A stretch of DNA of 64,000 nucleotides from OCS116 cluster bacterium AG-390-I16 (GTDB taxonomy: Bacteria > Pseudomonadota > Alphaproteobacteria > MED-G09). The position numbers and the translations under genes were made by a program. A model generated the notes under the pieces. It saw only the letters and a list, made by a program, of their open reading frames with translations. It had not been told where the DNA came from and did no database searches. Numbering within the stretch: the stretch's first letter is position 1; the number at the start of each line of letters is the position of its first letter. Shown here one piece after another: positions 1 to 9,824 of this stretch. The DNA lies in assembly GCA_003279705.1 (NCBI GenBank), contig QCGZ01000004.1, forward strand, positions 1 to 64,000, in the 5' to 3' direction.

Positions 1-890
1 TCATTACATGAAGTAATTAATGAAAATCTTTTCTTTAAAATGTTAGTTAAATTTCGTTCATCATTATTTGGTATTAATTGATTATCAATCTTCACAACTG
101 GACAAATTATATGAGAGGAGGATGTAATGAAAACTTCTTTAGCATCCTTTAATTTATCTAATGTAATTTGACCTTCAAAAATTTTTATATTCTCATCACG
201 GGCGATTTCCAAGACACTTTTTCGAGTAATTCCATATAAAACCTGATTTTCATGAGCAGTTAATAAATTATCTTCGCCATCAACAATAAAAATATTTGAA
301 GTTGTTGACTCTGTTATATTTCCATTCTCATCTGTAAAAAATATTTCATCATAACCGTTTCTTCGAGCTTGCCATTTCGCCATCATCGATGATGTATAAT
401 TTCCAGCAATTTTTATTTGTGGTGGAATAATATCATTTCTTCTTTGATGTTTTTCTTTTTCTATCCAAACACTTAACTCTTTAAATTTATGAAAAGTTTG
501 AGTATTTTTTGAAATAATATCCTTTTGAGGATCATATACAGCAATTGCAACAGTGGAGAAAGGATCCTGAGGTACTACGTCTACTTCAACTGACGCAATA
601 TAAACACTTATTTTAATATATTTACTTCCTGGATTTTTTTTTACAGTATCCTTTATTGCTAATTTAATTTCATTTTCATTATAACTTATTGGAATTCCAG
701 CAGTTTCACATGAACTAAACAATCTCTTAACATGATCATGAAGACGAAAAATTGAAACCACTCCATCATTTTCAAAAATTGGAATAAACCCAAAAATAAG
801 AGAACCACGTTGATGAGAATGTGACAAAATATGGACATTAGCTTTTTCCCAATTCACATATTCACCATTTATCCAAATTTTTCTTTGCAA
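1..890 (-). CDS. Class IV (branched-chain / D-amino-acid type) aminotransferase, 3'-truncated by the window edge
   Basis: Own translation of the minus strand, absent from the ORF track: (TTG)LQRKIWINGEYVNWEKANVHILSHSHQRGSLIFGF...SSMMAKWQARRNGYDEIFFTDENGNITESTTSNIFIV...; class IV aminotransferase pattern. No in-frame ATG before the upstream stop, so a TTG start is inferred. Confidence 0.8.
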   Translation of the reverse strand, partial: MQRKIWINGEYVNWEKANVHILSHSHQRGSLIFGFIPIFENDGVVSIFRLHDHVKRLFSSCETAGIPISYNENEIKLAIKDTVKKNPGSKYIKISVYIASVEVDVVPQDPFSTVAIAVYDPQKDIISKNTQTFHKFKELSVWIEKEKHQRRNDIIPPQIKIAGNYTSSMMAKWQARRNGYDEIFFTDENGNITESTTSNIFIVDGEDNLLTAHENQVLYGITRKSVLEIARDENIKIFEGQITLDKLKDAKEVFITSSSHIICPVVKIDNQLIPNNDERNLTNILKKRFSLITSCN

Positions 891-940
891 ATGAATTACC
901 TTTAGTAAAGAATCAAATTTTAATTTAACCTAAAATTATA

Positions 941-1681
941 ATGTTTCAAATTCTTATAAATTCTTGGATTGGTATTGGTGTAGTAACGTTTCTTACTCTA
1001 CTTTTTATAAGCGCACCTTACGGGCGTCATATAAGGTCTGGCTGGGGACCTCTTCTGTCAAAAAGAATTGGGTGGATTTTTATGGAGACCCCTGCTCTTT
1101 ACATTATGTGGCTATTTTATTTTTTATATGCTGATTTTACCAATATTGTCTTGATAGTATTCTTATTCCTTTGGTCTATTCATTACACTAATCGAAGTAT
1201 TATTTGGCCTTTCTTAATTGATAAGAATGGCTCTATGCCTTTAATTGTAGCTCTTCTCGCTTTTATTTTTAATATTTTTAATGCTTCTTTTCATGGTTAT
1301 TGGTTCTTCTTTATGGATAATCAATATGAGGTTTCATGGCTTTTAAGCTCAAATTTCTTATTAGGTTTAAGTATTTTTATTTTAGGAATGGCAATAAATA
1401 TTCATTCAGATAAAATATTATTAAGGATATCAAAAGAGAAAAAAGGATATAAAATTCCCTATGGCGGTTTTTATAAGTGGATAACAAGTCCAAACTATTT
1501 AGGAGAAATTATTGAATGGATAGGATGGGCCATAATGACTTGGAGTTTATCAGGGTTTGTTTTTGCCCTTTGGACAACATTTAATCTTCTCCCAAGAGCT
1601 TTAAAACATCACTCATGGTATAAAGATAAATTTGATAATTATCCAAAAGATCGAAAAGCCATAATTCCGAAAATTTTATAA
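941..1681 (+). CDS. Steroid 5-alpha-reductase (SRD5A) family membrane protein
   Basis: C-terminal FYKWITSPNYLGEIIEWIGWAIMTWSLSGFVFALWTTFNLLPRALKHHSWYKDKFDNYPKDRKAIIPKIL matches the SRD5A1-type signature; several hydrophobic segments. Confidence 0.82.
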   Translation: MFQILINSWIGIGVVTFLTLLFISAPYGRHIRSGWGPLLSKRIGWIFMETPALYIMWLFYFLYADFTNIVLIVFLFLWSIHYTNRSIIWPFLIDKNGSMPLIVALLAFIFNIFNASFHGYWFFFMDNQYEVSWLLSSNFLLGLSIFILGMAINIHSDKILLRISKEKKGYKIPYGGFYKWITSPNYLGEIIEWIGWAIMTWSLSGFVFALWTTFNLLPRALKHHSWYKDKFDNYPKDRKAIIPKIL

Positions 1682-2614
1682 TTACCCGCCTGATGGTGTA
1701 GTTATATCATCATCAATAGGAACCCAATCTTGTTGTTTTACCCACTCACTAAAAGTGGTTAATTTAATTGGAATTTCTTCTAAAACATCCTCCATATCAA
1801 CCTTAAATGGATTTAGATTATCGGTGTTTTCGTTATTATACTCATAAAAACCCTGCATTGCAGCTATATAATCTTCCCTACCAATATCACTTACACCCTC
1901 AAAAATATCTGCCATGCGAATTGCAAACTCTTTTGGCGTTAATGTTTTAGGCTTTATTGATCTTCCAAGGTGTCCTGATAATGTATCAGCAATTCTTTGA
2001 GGAGTTAAAACTTCTGGCCCACCTATTACCATTGCCCTACCTATAAGGTCATCTCTTTCAAGTGAGGCAATCATAAATTTAGCAACGTCGTCTAAACAAA
2101 TCCAATTAGCTTGAAGCCCCTCTTTATGAGGATAAGCAAATTCATCATTTTCAATAATATCGTTTCTAGCCCACTTAGTTAAAGTATTGTCCATGAATAA
2201 TACTGGTCTGAAAATAGTTGTTCTTGCACCGCCTTGCTTTAAAGCTCTTTCAGTAGCTAAAACTCTATCATAATTATACTGACCAATTTCATCATCAGGT
2301 GCGTATGCAGCCGTTTGATATATAAGTCTTATATCTGCCCTTGCAGCAGCAGCTCCAACAGCAGCACAAAAATCAATCATTTTCGTAACTTGTTCAAATG
2401 AAGGTTTATTATAAAAAGCGGCATCAGATCCTTTTATCGCATTATCGAGGCTTTCAGGATCATTATAATCTGCTGAAACTTCAGTCACATTTTCATTTTT
2501 AAAAACACCTTTTTTTCTGGTGATAGCTCTTACTTGATAGCCGGCTAGCAATAATTGACGAACTTGTGCCTGCCCCATTCTCCCTGAAGCACCAAAAACA
2601 GTTACTAATGTCAT
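1682..2614 (-). CDS. NmrA-like / NAD(P)-binding Rossmann-fold oxidoreductase
   Basis: N-terminal VTVFGASGRMGQAQVRQLLLAGYQVRAITR dinucleotide-binding motif, NmrA-like layout. Confidence 0.8.
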   Translation of the reverse strand: MTLVTVFGASGRMGQAQVRQLLLAGYQVRAITRKKGVFKNENVTEVSADYNDPESLDNAIKGSDAAFYNKPSFEQVTKMIDFCAAVGAAAARADIRLIYQTAAYAPDDEIGQYNYDRVLATERALKQGGARTTIFRPVLFMDNTLTKWARNDIIENDEFAYPHKEGLQANWICLDDVAKFMIASLERDDLIGRAMVIGGPEVLTPQRIADTLSGHLGRSIKPKTLTPKEFAIRMADIFEGVSDIGREDYIAAMQGFYEYNNENTDNLNPFKVDMEDVLEEIPIKLTTFSEWVKQQDWVPIDDDITTPSGG

Positions 2615-2654
2615 AGAAATCCCCTTAGTCAGTTTAACTTATTTATTAAATAAC

Positions 2655-3419
2655 CTATCGGCCTGATAGTAATTTAACAAGCCATTTTGGGGTTATTTTC
2701 ATTAAAAAAACCAAAATTTTATAATGCCAACCATTTATAATTATTTCTTTACCAGACATTGAGGCTTCATATGCTTGCTCAACCACGGTTCTTGATTCCA
2801 TCCACATAAATGAAGGAATAGAACTTTTAAAATCCTTCATCTCTTTATGAAATTCAGTGTGCGTAAAACCAGGACATACAGAGCAAGAAAAAATATTCTT
2901 ATTTTTATAATCATTATGTATCATTTCTGAAAATTTTAAGAGCATTAATTTTGTAGCAATATACATTCCACCAGAATTTGTATAAGGAGCAAAAGCGGCA
3001 ACAGATGATATATTTATAATTCTTCCAAATTTTCTTTTTATCATTCCTGGTAAAAATAATCTTGTCAGTGCGATTGCTGAAGTAGACAAAACATTTATAA
3101 AATCTATATGATCCTTTAAAGATACTTCTTCAAAACTATCAGTTAATCCGTAACCAGCATTATTTATTAAAACATTAATTTGAATTTTGTTTTCTTCACA
3201 AAAATTATAAATTTCTTCAGTTGATTTTAAATCACTTAGATCACAAGAAATGATAAAAGCTTTTATTCCAAATTTATTGGTTAGGTTACTTTTAATTGCT
3301 TCTAAATTTTTTTCTCTTCTAGCAGTAAGGACTAAATCATAACCTTTCTCAGCAAATAAAGTTGCAAAATCTTTTCCTAGCCCAGAGGAGGCACCTGTTA
3401 TAAGTACAGTTTTATTCAT
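2655..3419 (-). CDS. Short-chain dehydrogenase/reductase
   Basis: TGASSGLGKDFA, NNAGYG and YIATK motifs. Confidence 0.88.
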   Translation of the reverse strand: MNKTVLITGASSGLGKDFATLFAEKGYDLVLTARREKNLEAIKSNLTNKFGIKAFIISCDLSDLKSTEEIYNFCEENKIQINVLINNAGYGLTDSFEEVSLKDHIDFINVLSTSAIALTRLFLPGMIKRKFGRIINISSVAAFAPYTNSGGMYIATKLMLLKFSEMIHNDYKNKNIFSCSVCPGFTHTEFHKEMKDFKSSIPSFMWMESRTVVEQAYEASMSGKEIIINGWHYKILVFLMKITPKWLVKLLSGR

Positions 3420-3431
3420 AAAAATCCTTAA

Positions 3432-4715
3432 TTAACGTTTTTCAAAAGTTAAATGAAGCTCTTTTAAACCTCTTAAGGCAAAGTGAGGATGGTGAAGAAA
3501 ATCATTCTTGTTCTCTGCTAGATTAATATTTTTTAAACGCTTTAATAATATATCAAAGGCCATTCTCATTTCCTGTCTAGCCAGCGGTGCGCCAATACAA
3601 TGATGATGGGAGATGCCGTAAGCAAGATGTTTTCCTGGATTTTTTCTTTCTAAGTCCATATGCATAGGACAACTAAACATTTCCTCATCTCGATTTGCAG
3701 AACCAAACCTCATATCAATTATTGAACCCTCAGGAATTGTTACATCGCCTATTGTTACATCTTTTCGAACTCTTCTAAAAAGACTTTGAACTGGTGTTTC
3801 AAGTCTAATAATTTCCTCCACAAAATTTTTAAGTTTTGATTTTCCGGTAATTAAATCATTAAGTTTTTCTTTCTGTTGCATCAAAATTAACATTCCACCA
3901 GCTATTGAGTTAGTAGTAGTTTCATTACCTCCAATATTTAATGCACTTACCATCGATAAAAGCTCTTCAGTAATTAATTGACTTCCATCTTCAAATTTAA
4001 AATTGACTAAGTCTGAGATAATATCTTCTTTTGGGTTTTTTCTTTTTTCTTCAAATGTCTTATTCATATAGTGCTGAAATTTAACTAATCTTTCTGCGCA
4101 TGCGATTTCTTCATCCTCTGTTAATCTTTGACTTAAACCCTCTGATGTATCAAAAGACCAAGCCTTTAACTTTGATAAATCCTTCTTTGGAAAACCTAAT
4201 CTATCTTGAATAATATTCATTGGTAGAGGGACACAAAATTGTGAAATAAACTCAACTTCACCATCATCAATAAAATCATCAATTAGTTCATTAATTAAAT
4301 CTTTAATATAAGGTTCCATTTTTCTTATCTTACTGGCTGTAAAGCTAGGGTTTGATGCTTTTCGAAATTTTGTATGATGCGGTGGTTCAGAGTCAAACGT
4401 TGCTATTTGGCTCCAACCCTTTTCTATGAAAACTTTTTTAACCTTTTCTCCATTCTTCCAATAACCATTCTTTTTATTTTCCTCTTTAATATCTTTATCC
4501 CAATACCCCGACAAATCTCTAGAAAAGAACTCATAGTCTGTTAAGACCCTTTTTAAATCGTTATATTTAGAAACAACAAAAAAACCAGTATCAGGACTTA
4601 AATAAATAGGAGCCTCTTCCCTTAAAAATTCATAAGCCTCATAAGGATTCTCTTGCAGATTAGGATCTAAGAAATTGATATCAGATAATTTAATTCTATT
4701 TTCTTTCATATTCAT
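3432..4715 (-). CDS. Cytochrome P450
   Basis: I-helix GGNETTT, ExxR (EEIIR), Cys heme loop AYGISHHHCIGAPLARQE. Confidence 0.92.
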   Translation of the reverse strand: MNMKENRIKLSDINFLDPNLQENPYEAYEFLREEAPIYLSPDTGFFVVSKYNDLKRVLTDYEFFSRDLSGYWDKDIKEENKKNGYWKNGEKVKKVFIEKGWSQIATFDSEPPHHTKFRKASNPSFTASKIRKMEPYIKDLINELIDDFIDDGEVEFISQFCVPLPMNIIQDRLGFPKKDLSKLKAWSFDTSEGLSQRLTEDEEIACAERLVKFQHYMNKTFEEKRKNPKEDIISDLVNFKFEDGSQLITEELLSMVSALNIGGNETTTNSIAGGMLILMQQKEKLNDLITGKSKLKNFVEEIIRLETPVQSLFRRVRKDVTIGDVTIPEGSIIDMRFGSANRDEEMFSCPMHMDLERKNPGKHLAYGISHHHCIGAPLARQEMRMAFDILLKRLKNINLAENKNDFLHHPHFALRGLKELHLTFEKR

Positions 4716-7700
4716 CTATCTTCTAGAGTGAATGCAATTAAGTGATCTGAGGCTGGAGAACCAACTGCCCAATGTCCTCCTGCAGCAATTACTACAAATT
4801 GTTTCCCATTCTTATTTGTATAAGTCATTGGTGTTGCATGACCAGCTGTTGGTAATCTAAATTTTGCTAGCTCTTCACCTGTTTCAGTCTTAAATGCTCT
4901 TAAATAATAATCACTGGTTGCTGCTATAAATGTCAAACCTGAAGCAGTAACTGTAGGACCACCTATATTTGGAGCTCCTTTGATCCACCAAAAAGGAAAG
5001 GGTGCTAAATCTTTAGATGTTCCTAACGGAATTTGCCATAAATGATCACCAGTATTTAAGTCGATTGCAGTAAGATTTCCCCAAGGGGGTTTAGTGCATG
5101 GAACCCCTAACGGAGACATAAATCCATAAGCTCTTATAGTACAGTATGGAGTCCCCTCATTTTGTTGTAATGCTGAAAATCTTGATTGAACACTATCTCT
5201 TGCTAATTCTTTAAGAGCTTTATCACAATCTTTCCTTGGAACCATTACTATTGTACTTGATAAATTCATTGTATTGGCAATAAGAATATTCCTGGATGCA
5301 TCAACTGCAGGACCTCCCCAATTTGCACCTCCTATTGCACTCGGATAGTGAACGCTTCCCTCTAAAGACGGAGGAGTATAAAGACCTTCATTTCTTAAAT
5401 CTTCTGCAGCTTTTTTACAATAACCCTTGTCCCAGGGAGTAAAACCAAAAACTTCTTCAGGATCTAAATAAGTTGGCGTCAAAGGAGCTGGTTTTGATGG
5501 GAAAGGCTGAGTTTTAGTAACATAATCACCCTCAACAGCACCTTGAGGAACCTCTCGCTCCTCTATAGGAAAAATAGGCTCACCTGTCTCTCTGTTTAAT
5601 AGAAAAATAAAACCCATTTTGGTTGTCTGTGCTAATGCTTTTATAACCTTTCCATCTTTTTCATAATCATAAAATGTTGGTTGAGAGGGAACATCATAAT
5701 CCCAAATATCATGATAAACTGTTTGAAAATGCCAAACAACTTCTCCTGTTGATGCATCTAAGGCTACTACAGAGCTAGAATAATAATCTGAACCGTTTCT
5801 ATGGCCACCATAATTATCTGCAGCGGTATTTCCTGTAGGAAGGTAAACTAAATTTAATTCAGGGTCAGTCGATATAATCGACCACACATTCGTTGTACCT
5901 CTTTGATATAATTGTTGTCCATCTTCATCAATTATAGGCTCTTGTCCTGGAGGTATTGGATCCCAATACCATATTAAATCACCTGTTTCAGTCTTAAATG
6001 CTCTTAAATAATAATCACTGGTTGCTGCTATAAATGTCAAACCTGAAGCAGTAACTGTAGGACCACCTATATTTGGAGCTCCTTTGATCCACCAAAAAGG
6101 AAAGGGTGCTAAATCTTTAGATGTTCCTAACGGAATTTGCCATAAATGATCACCAGTATTTAAGTCGATTGCAGTAAGATTTCCCCAAGGGGGTTTAGTG
6201 CATGGAACCCCTAACGGAGACATAAATCCATAAGCTCTTATAGTACAGTATGGAGTCCCCTCATTTTGTTGTAATGCTGAAAATCTTGATTGAACACTAT
6301 CTCTTGCTAATTCTTTAAGAGCTTTATCACAATCTTTCCTTGGAACCATTACTATTGTACTTGATAAATTCATTGTATTGGCAATAAGAATATTCCTGGA
6401 TGCATCAACTGCAGGACCTCCCCAATTTGCACCTCCTATTGCACTCGGATAGTGAACGCTTCCCTCTAAAGACGGAGGAGTATAAAGACCTTCATTTCTT
6501 AAATCTTCTGCAGCTTTTTTACAATAACCCTTGTCCCAGGGAGTAAAACCAAAAACTTCTTCAGGATCTAAATAAGTTGGCGTCAAAGGAGCTGGTTTTG
6601 ATGGGAAAGGCTGAGTTTTAGTAACATAATCACCCTCAACAGCACCTTGAGGAACCTCTCGCTCCTCTATAGGAAAAATAGGCTCACCTGTCTCTCTGTT
6701 TAATAGAAAAATAAAACCCATTTTGGTTGTCTGTGCTAATGCTTTTATAACCTTTCCATCTTTTTCATAATCATAAAATGTTGGTTGAGAGGGAACATCA
6801 TAATCCCAAATATCATGATAAACTGTTTGAAAATGCCAAACAACTTCTCCTGTTGATGCATCTAAGGCTACTACAGAGCTAGAATAATAATCTGAACCGT
6901 TTCTATGGCCACCATAATTATCTGCAGCGGTATTTCCTGTAGGAAGGTAAACTAAATTTAATTCAGGGTCAGTCGATATAATCGACCACACATTCGTTGT
7001 ACCTCTTTGATATAATTGTTGTCCATCTTCATCAATTATAGGCTCTTGTCCTGGAGGTATTGGATCCCAATACCATATTAAATCACCTGTTCTAATATTA
7101 TAAGCGCGAACAACTCCGCCAGGAACAGAGGTACTTACATTATCAGCAATACCCCCACCAACAACAACTACATCACCAATAATTGCTGGAGGAGAAACAC
7201 TATAATAATAAGCAGGATTATGTTGACCCAGACCATCTCTTAAATTCACTCTTCCATAATCTCCAAAATCAGCACAAAGTTTTCCAGTCTTTCCGTCTAT
7301 AGCAAAAAGTTCAGCGTCAATTGTTCCAGTAATAATCCGATGATAGCATTCTTCATTTTCAGATTTATTTATATCTATCCAGCTACCAACTCCTCTACAA
7401 TGAAGAAGTGCTTTTTGTTCAATTTCTACTTTGGGATCAAATACCCATTTCTCTTCTCCAGTTTCAGGGTCTAATGCAAAAACTCTGTTGTAAGGTGTGC
7501 AATAAAATAAAGTATCATTGACTAAAATTGGTGTTGCTTGGAATGATGTTTGCTGACTGCTGTTTGGTGTAACATCTTCAGTCCAATTCAAACCAGCATG
7601 AAAATCACCTGACCTATGTGTCCAAATTTTTTTTAAATTTTTTACATTTTCAGGTGTAATTTCATCAGCCTCAGAATAATGACCGCCACCAGAGTCTTTC

Positions 7701-7783
7701 CCATATGAAGACCAATCATCATTTTTTGCATTAAGTGATTGGTATGAGATAATAAAAATTAATATAAAAAGTATTCTAAGCAT
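4712..7783 (-). CDS. PQQ-dependent dehydrogenase (glucose/quinate dehydrogenase-like beta-propeller) with an internal 368-aa duplication
   Basis: PQQ propeller motifs (ALDASTGEVVWHFQTVYHDIWDYDVPSQPT). The track start at 7855 is probably too far upstream; MLRILFILIFIISYQSLNA at 7783 is a Sec signal peptide and removes the overlap with the next gene. Confidence 0.88.
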   Translation of the reverse strand: MLRILFILIFIISYQSLNAKNDDWSSYGKDSGGGHYSEADEITPENVKNLKKIWTHRSGDFHAGLNWTEDVTPNSSQQTSFQATPILVNDTLFYCTPYNRVFALDPETGEEKWVFDPKVEIEQKALLHCRGVGSWIDINKSENEECYHRIITGTIDAELFAIDGKTGKLCADFGDYGRVNLRDGLGQHNPAYYYSVSPPAIIGDVVVVGGGIADNVSTSVPGGVVRAYNIRTGDLIWYWDPIPPGQEPIIDEDGQQLYQRGTTNVWSIISTDPELNLVYLPTGNTAADNYGGHRNGSDYYSSSVVALDASTGEVVWHFQTVYHDIWDYDVPSQPTFYDYEKDGKVIKALAQTTKMGFIFLLNRETGEPIFPIEEREVPQGAVEGDYVTKTQPFPSKPAPLTPTYLDPEEVFGFTPWDKGYCKKAAEDLRNEGLYTPPSLEGSVHYPSAIGGANWGGPAVDASRNILIANTMNLSSTIVMVPRKDCDKALKELARDSVQSRFSALQQNEGTPYCTIRAYGFMSPLGVPCTKPPWGNLTAIDLNTGDHLWQIPLGTSKDLAPFPFWWIKGAPNIGGPTVTASGLTFIAATSDYYLRAFKTETGDLIWYWDPIPPGQEPIIDEDGQQLYQRGTTNVWSIISTDPELNLVYLPTGNTAADNYGGHRNGSDYYSSSVVALDASTGEVVWHFQTVYHDIWDYDVPSQPTFYDYEKDGKVIKALAQTTKMGFIFLLNRETGEPIFPIEEREVPQGAVEGDYVTKTQPFPSKPAPLTPTYLDPEEVFGFTPWDKGYCKKAAEDLRNEGLYTPPSLEGSVHYPSAIGGANWGGPAVDASRNILIANTMNLSSTIVMVPRKDCDKALKELARDSVQSRFSALQQNEGTPYCTIRAYGFMSPLGVPCTKPPWGNLTAIDLNTGDHLWQIPLGTSKDLAPFPFWWIKGAPNIGGPTVTASGLTFIAATSDYYLRAFKTETGEELAKFRLPTAGHATPMTYTNKNGKQFVVIAAGGHWAVGSPASDHLIAFTLEDR
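4875..7091 (-). repeat. Tandem direct repeat, 2 x 1104 bp, apparently identical, inside the PQQ dehydrogenase gene
   Basis: TCACCTGTTTCAGTC at 4875 and 5979 and TCACCTGTTCTAATA at 7083; both spacings are 1104 bp. Intervening DNA reads identically in both copies by eye. Confidence 0.93.
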
Positions 7784-7791
7784 AAAATATC

Positions 7792-9753
7792 CTAATTGTT
7801 TTTGGGAAGTGTAAAGGCAATCAAATGATCTGAAGCTGGCGTTCCAATAGCCCAATGTCCTCCTGCAGCGATTACAACAAACTGTTTACCTTCTTTATTA
7901 GTATAAGTCATAGGTGTTGCGTGTGCACCTGTGGGAAGTCTGAACTTAGCAATTTCTTCACCTGTTTCAGTATTGAAAGCTCTTAAGTAATGATCACTTG
8001 TAGCACCTATAAAGGTTACTCCGGATGCAGTAACTGTAGGACCTCCCATATTTGGAGCTCCTTTAATCCACCAAAAAGGGAAAGGTGCTAAATCTTTAGA
8101 AGTTCCTAGTGGAACATTCCATAAATGTTCACCAGTATTAAGATCAACTGCAGTTAATGTTCCCCAAGGAGGCTCAGTACATGGTACACCTAAAGGAGAA
8201 AAGAAACCCATCGAACGAAGATTGCAATATGGAGCACCCTCATTTGATTCAATATTAGTAAATCTAACTTGGTTTTTATTAATTGAGAGCTCTTCAAGAG
8301 GTTTAGCACAATCCTCCCTAGGAATCATAACTATCAAACTAGCCATGTTATTTGTATTAACAACCATGATATTTCTTTTTGAATCGACAGCAGGTCCTCC
8401 CCAATTATTTCCACCAACACCACTAGGATAATGAATACTTCCTTGAAGAGAAGGAGGTGTAAATAGACCTTCATTCCTCAATTTCTTCGCTGTTCTCTTA
8501 CAATGACCTCGGTCCCAAAAAGTAAAGCCAAAAGCTTTATCAGGATCAAAATATGTAGGATTTAAAGGTGCTGGTTTAGATGGAAAAGGTTGAGTTTTAC
8601 TAACATAGTCCCCTTCGATAGCTCCTTGAGGAACCTCTCTTTCTTCAATTGGAAAAATGGGCTCACCTGTTTTCCTGTTCAGTAGAAAAGTAAGCCCAGT
8701 TTTTGTTGTTTGTGCAAGCGCTTTTATAATTTTTCCATCTCTTTGAAATTCGTAAAAAGTTGGTTGAGACGGAACATCGTAATCCCAAATATCATGATGA
8801 ACTGTTTGAAAACTCCAAACTAATTTTCCTGTATCGGCATTTAAAGCGACAACAGAGCTTGAATATTCTTCAAGACCTTCTCTATGGCCACCATAGTAGT
8901 CAGGAGATGCATTTCCAGTAGGAAGGTAAACCATATTTAAATCTGGATCAGCTGATATTATTGACCAAACATTTGCCGTTCCTCTCCTGTATAATGGATT
9001 ACCATTATCATCTAAAATAGTTGCTTCATCAGGAGGAATTGGATCCCAATACCAGGCTAATTCCCCTGATCTTATATCAAAAGCTCTTACCACACCCCCA
9101 GGAATGTCTATTGATAAATTATCAATAACACTTCCACCTACTACAATTTTTTCATTGATGATTGCTGGTGGAGAAGTGCTCCAATAATATAAAGCAGGAT
9201 GTTCACCGAGTCCTTCTCTTAAATTTACTCTTCCATTATTTCCAAAACCCTCACAAAGTTTTCCATTCTTACCGTCTATTGAGAAAAGTTCCGCATCAAT
9301 GGTAACGCCCATTATTCTATGATAACAACTATCAGAGGGTAACTTTGTTTCATCTTTCCAGCTACTTAAACCTCTGCAAGCTAAAATTGCTCTACCATCT
9401 TTTTTAAGCTTAGGATCAAAAACCCACTTTTCTTCTCCAGTTTCAGGATTAAGAGCAAAAACTCTATTGTAAGATGTGCAATAAAATAATGTATCATCAA
9501 CTAAAAGAGGTGTTGCTTGAAAGGATGTTTGATATTCTCCACCTTTTACGCCCGCAGAATTTGCTCCACCTTTATAATCACCCGACCTATGAACCCATAC
9601 TTTTTCTAACTTTCCAACATTTTCAGGGGTTATTTCATCTGCTTTTGAAAAATGTCCTCCACCAGATCCTTTGCCATAAGCTGTCCAATCATCGGTCGCA
9701 GAAAAAACTGGGTTTATAAAGAAAATAGTAAGAAGAAGAAGAAGAAAACGCAT
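7792..9753 (-). CDS. PQQ-dependent dehydrogenase (glucose/quinate dehydrogenase-like), paralog of the adjacent gene
   Basis: Signal peptide MRFLLLLLTIFFINPVFSA and the same propeller motifs; 653 aa, normal length for the family. Confidence 0.9.
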   Translation of the reverse strand: MRFLLLLLTIFFINPVFSATDDWTAYGKGSGGGHFSKADEITPENVGKLEKVWVHRSGDYKGGANSAGVKGGEYQTSFQATPLLVDDTLFYCTSYNRVFALNPETGEEKWVFDPKLKKDGRAILACRGLSSWKDETKLPSDSCYHRIMGVTIDAELFSIDGKNGKLCEGFGNNGRVNLREGLGEHPALYYWSTSPPAIINEKIVVGGSVIDNLSIDIPGGVVRAFDIRSGELAWYWDPIPPDEATILDDNGNPLYRRGTANVWSIISADPDLNMVYLPTGNASPDYYGGHREGLEEYSSSVVALNADTGKLVWSFQTVHHDIWDYDVPSQPTFYEFQRDGKIIKALAQTTKTGLTFLLNRKTGEPIFPIEEREVPQGAIEGDYVSKTQPFPSKPAPLNPTYFDPDKAFGFTFWDRGHCKRTAKKLRNEGLFTPPSLQGSIHYPSGVGGNNWGGPAVDSKRNIMVVNTNNMASLIVMIPREDCAKPLEELSINKNQVRFTNIESNEGAPYCNLRSMGFFSPLGVPCTEPPWGTLTAVDLNTGEHLWNVPLGTSKDLAPFPFWWIKGAPNMGGPTVTASGVTFIGATSDHYLRAFNTETGEEIAKFRLPTGAHATPMTYTNKEGKQFVVIAAGGHWAIGTPASDHLIAFTLPKNN

Positions 9754-9824
9754 ACATTACCCCTATATAAATAAAGACTATTATATAAGTAGTTTTTGAA
9801 AAATGCTTCAATAAAAAATAAGAA

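Noticed and set aside
4875-7091. Long direct repeat considered as a mobile element
   Set aside because: It is wholly in frame within one gene, has no transposase, terminal inverted repeats or target-site duplication, and is PQQ propeller coding sequence.
7784-7855. N-terminal extension MGYWNASFRSFDCLYTSQKQLGYF of the first PQQ dehydrogenase
   Set aside because: It overlaps the next gene and precedes a convincing Sec signal peptide at 7783; an ORF-calling artefact.
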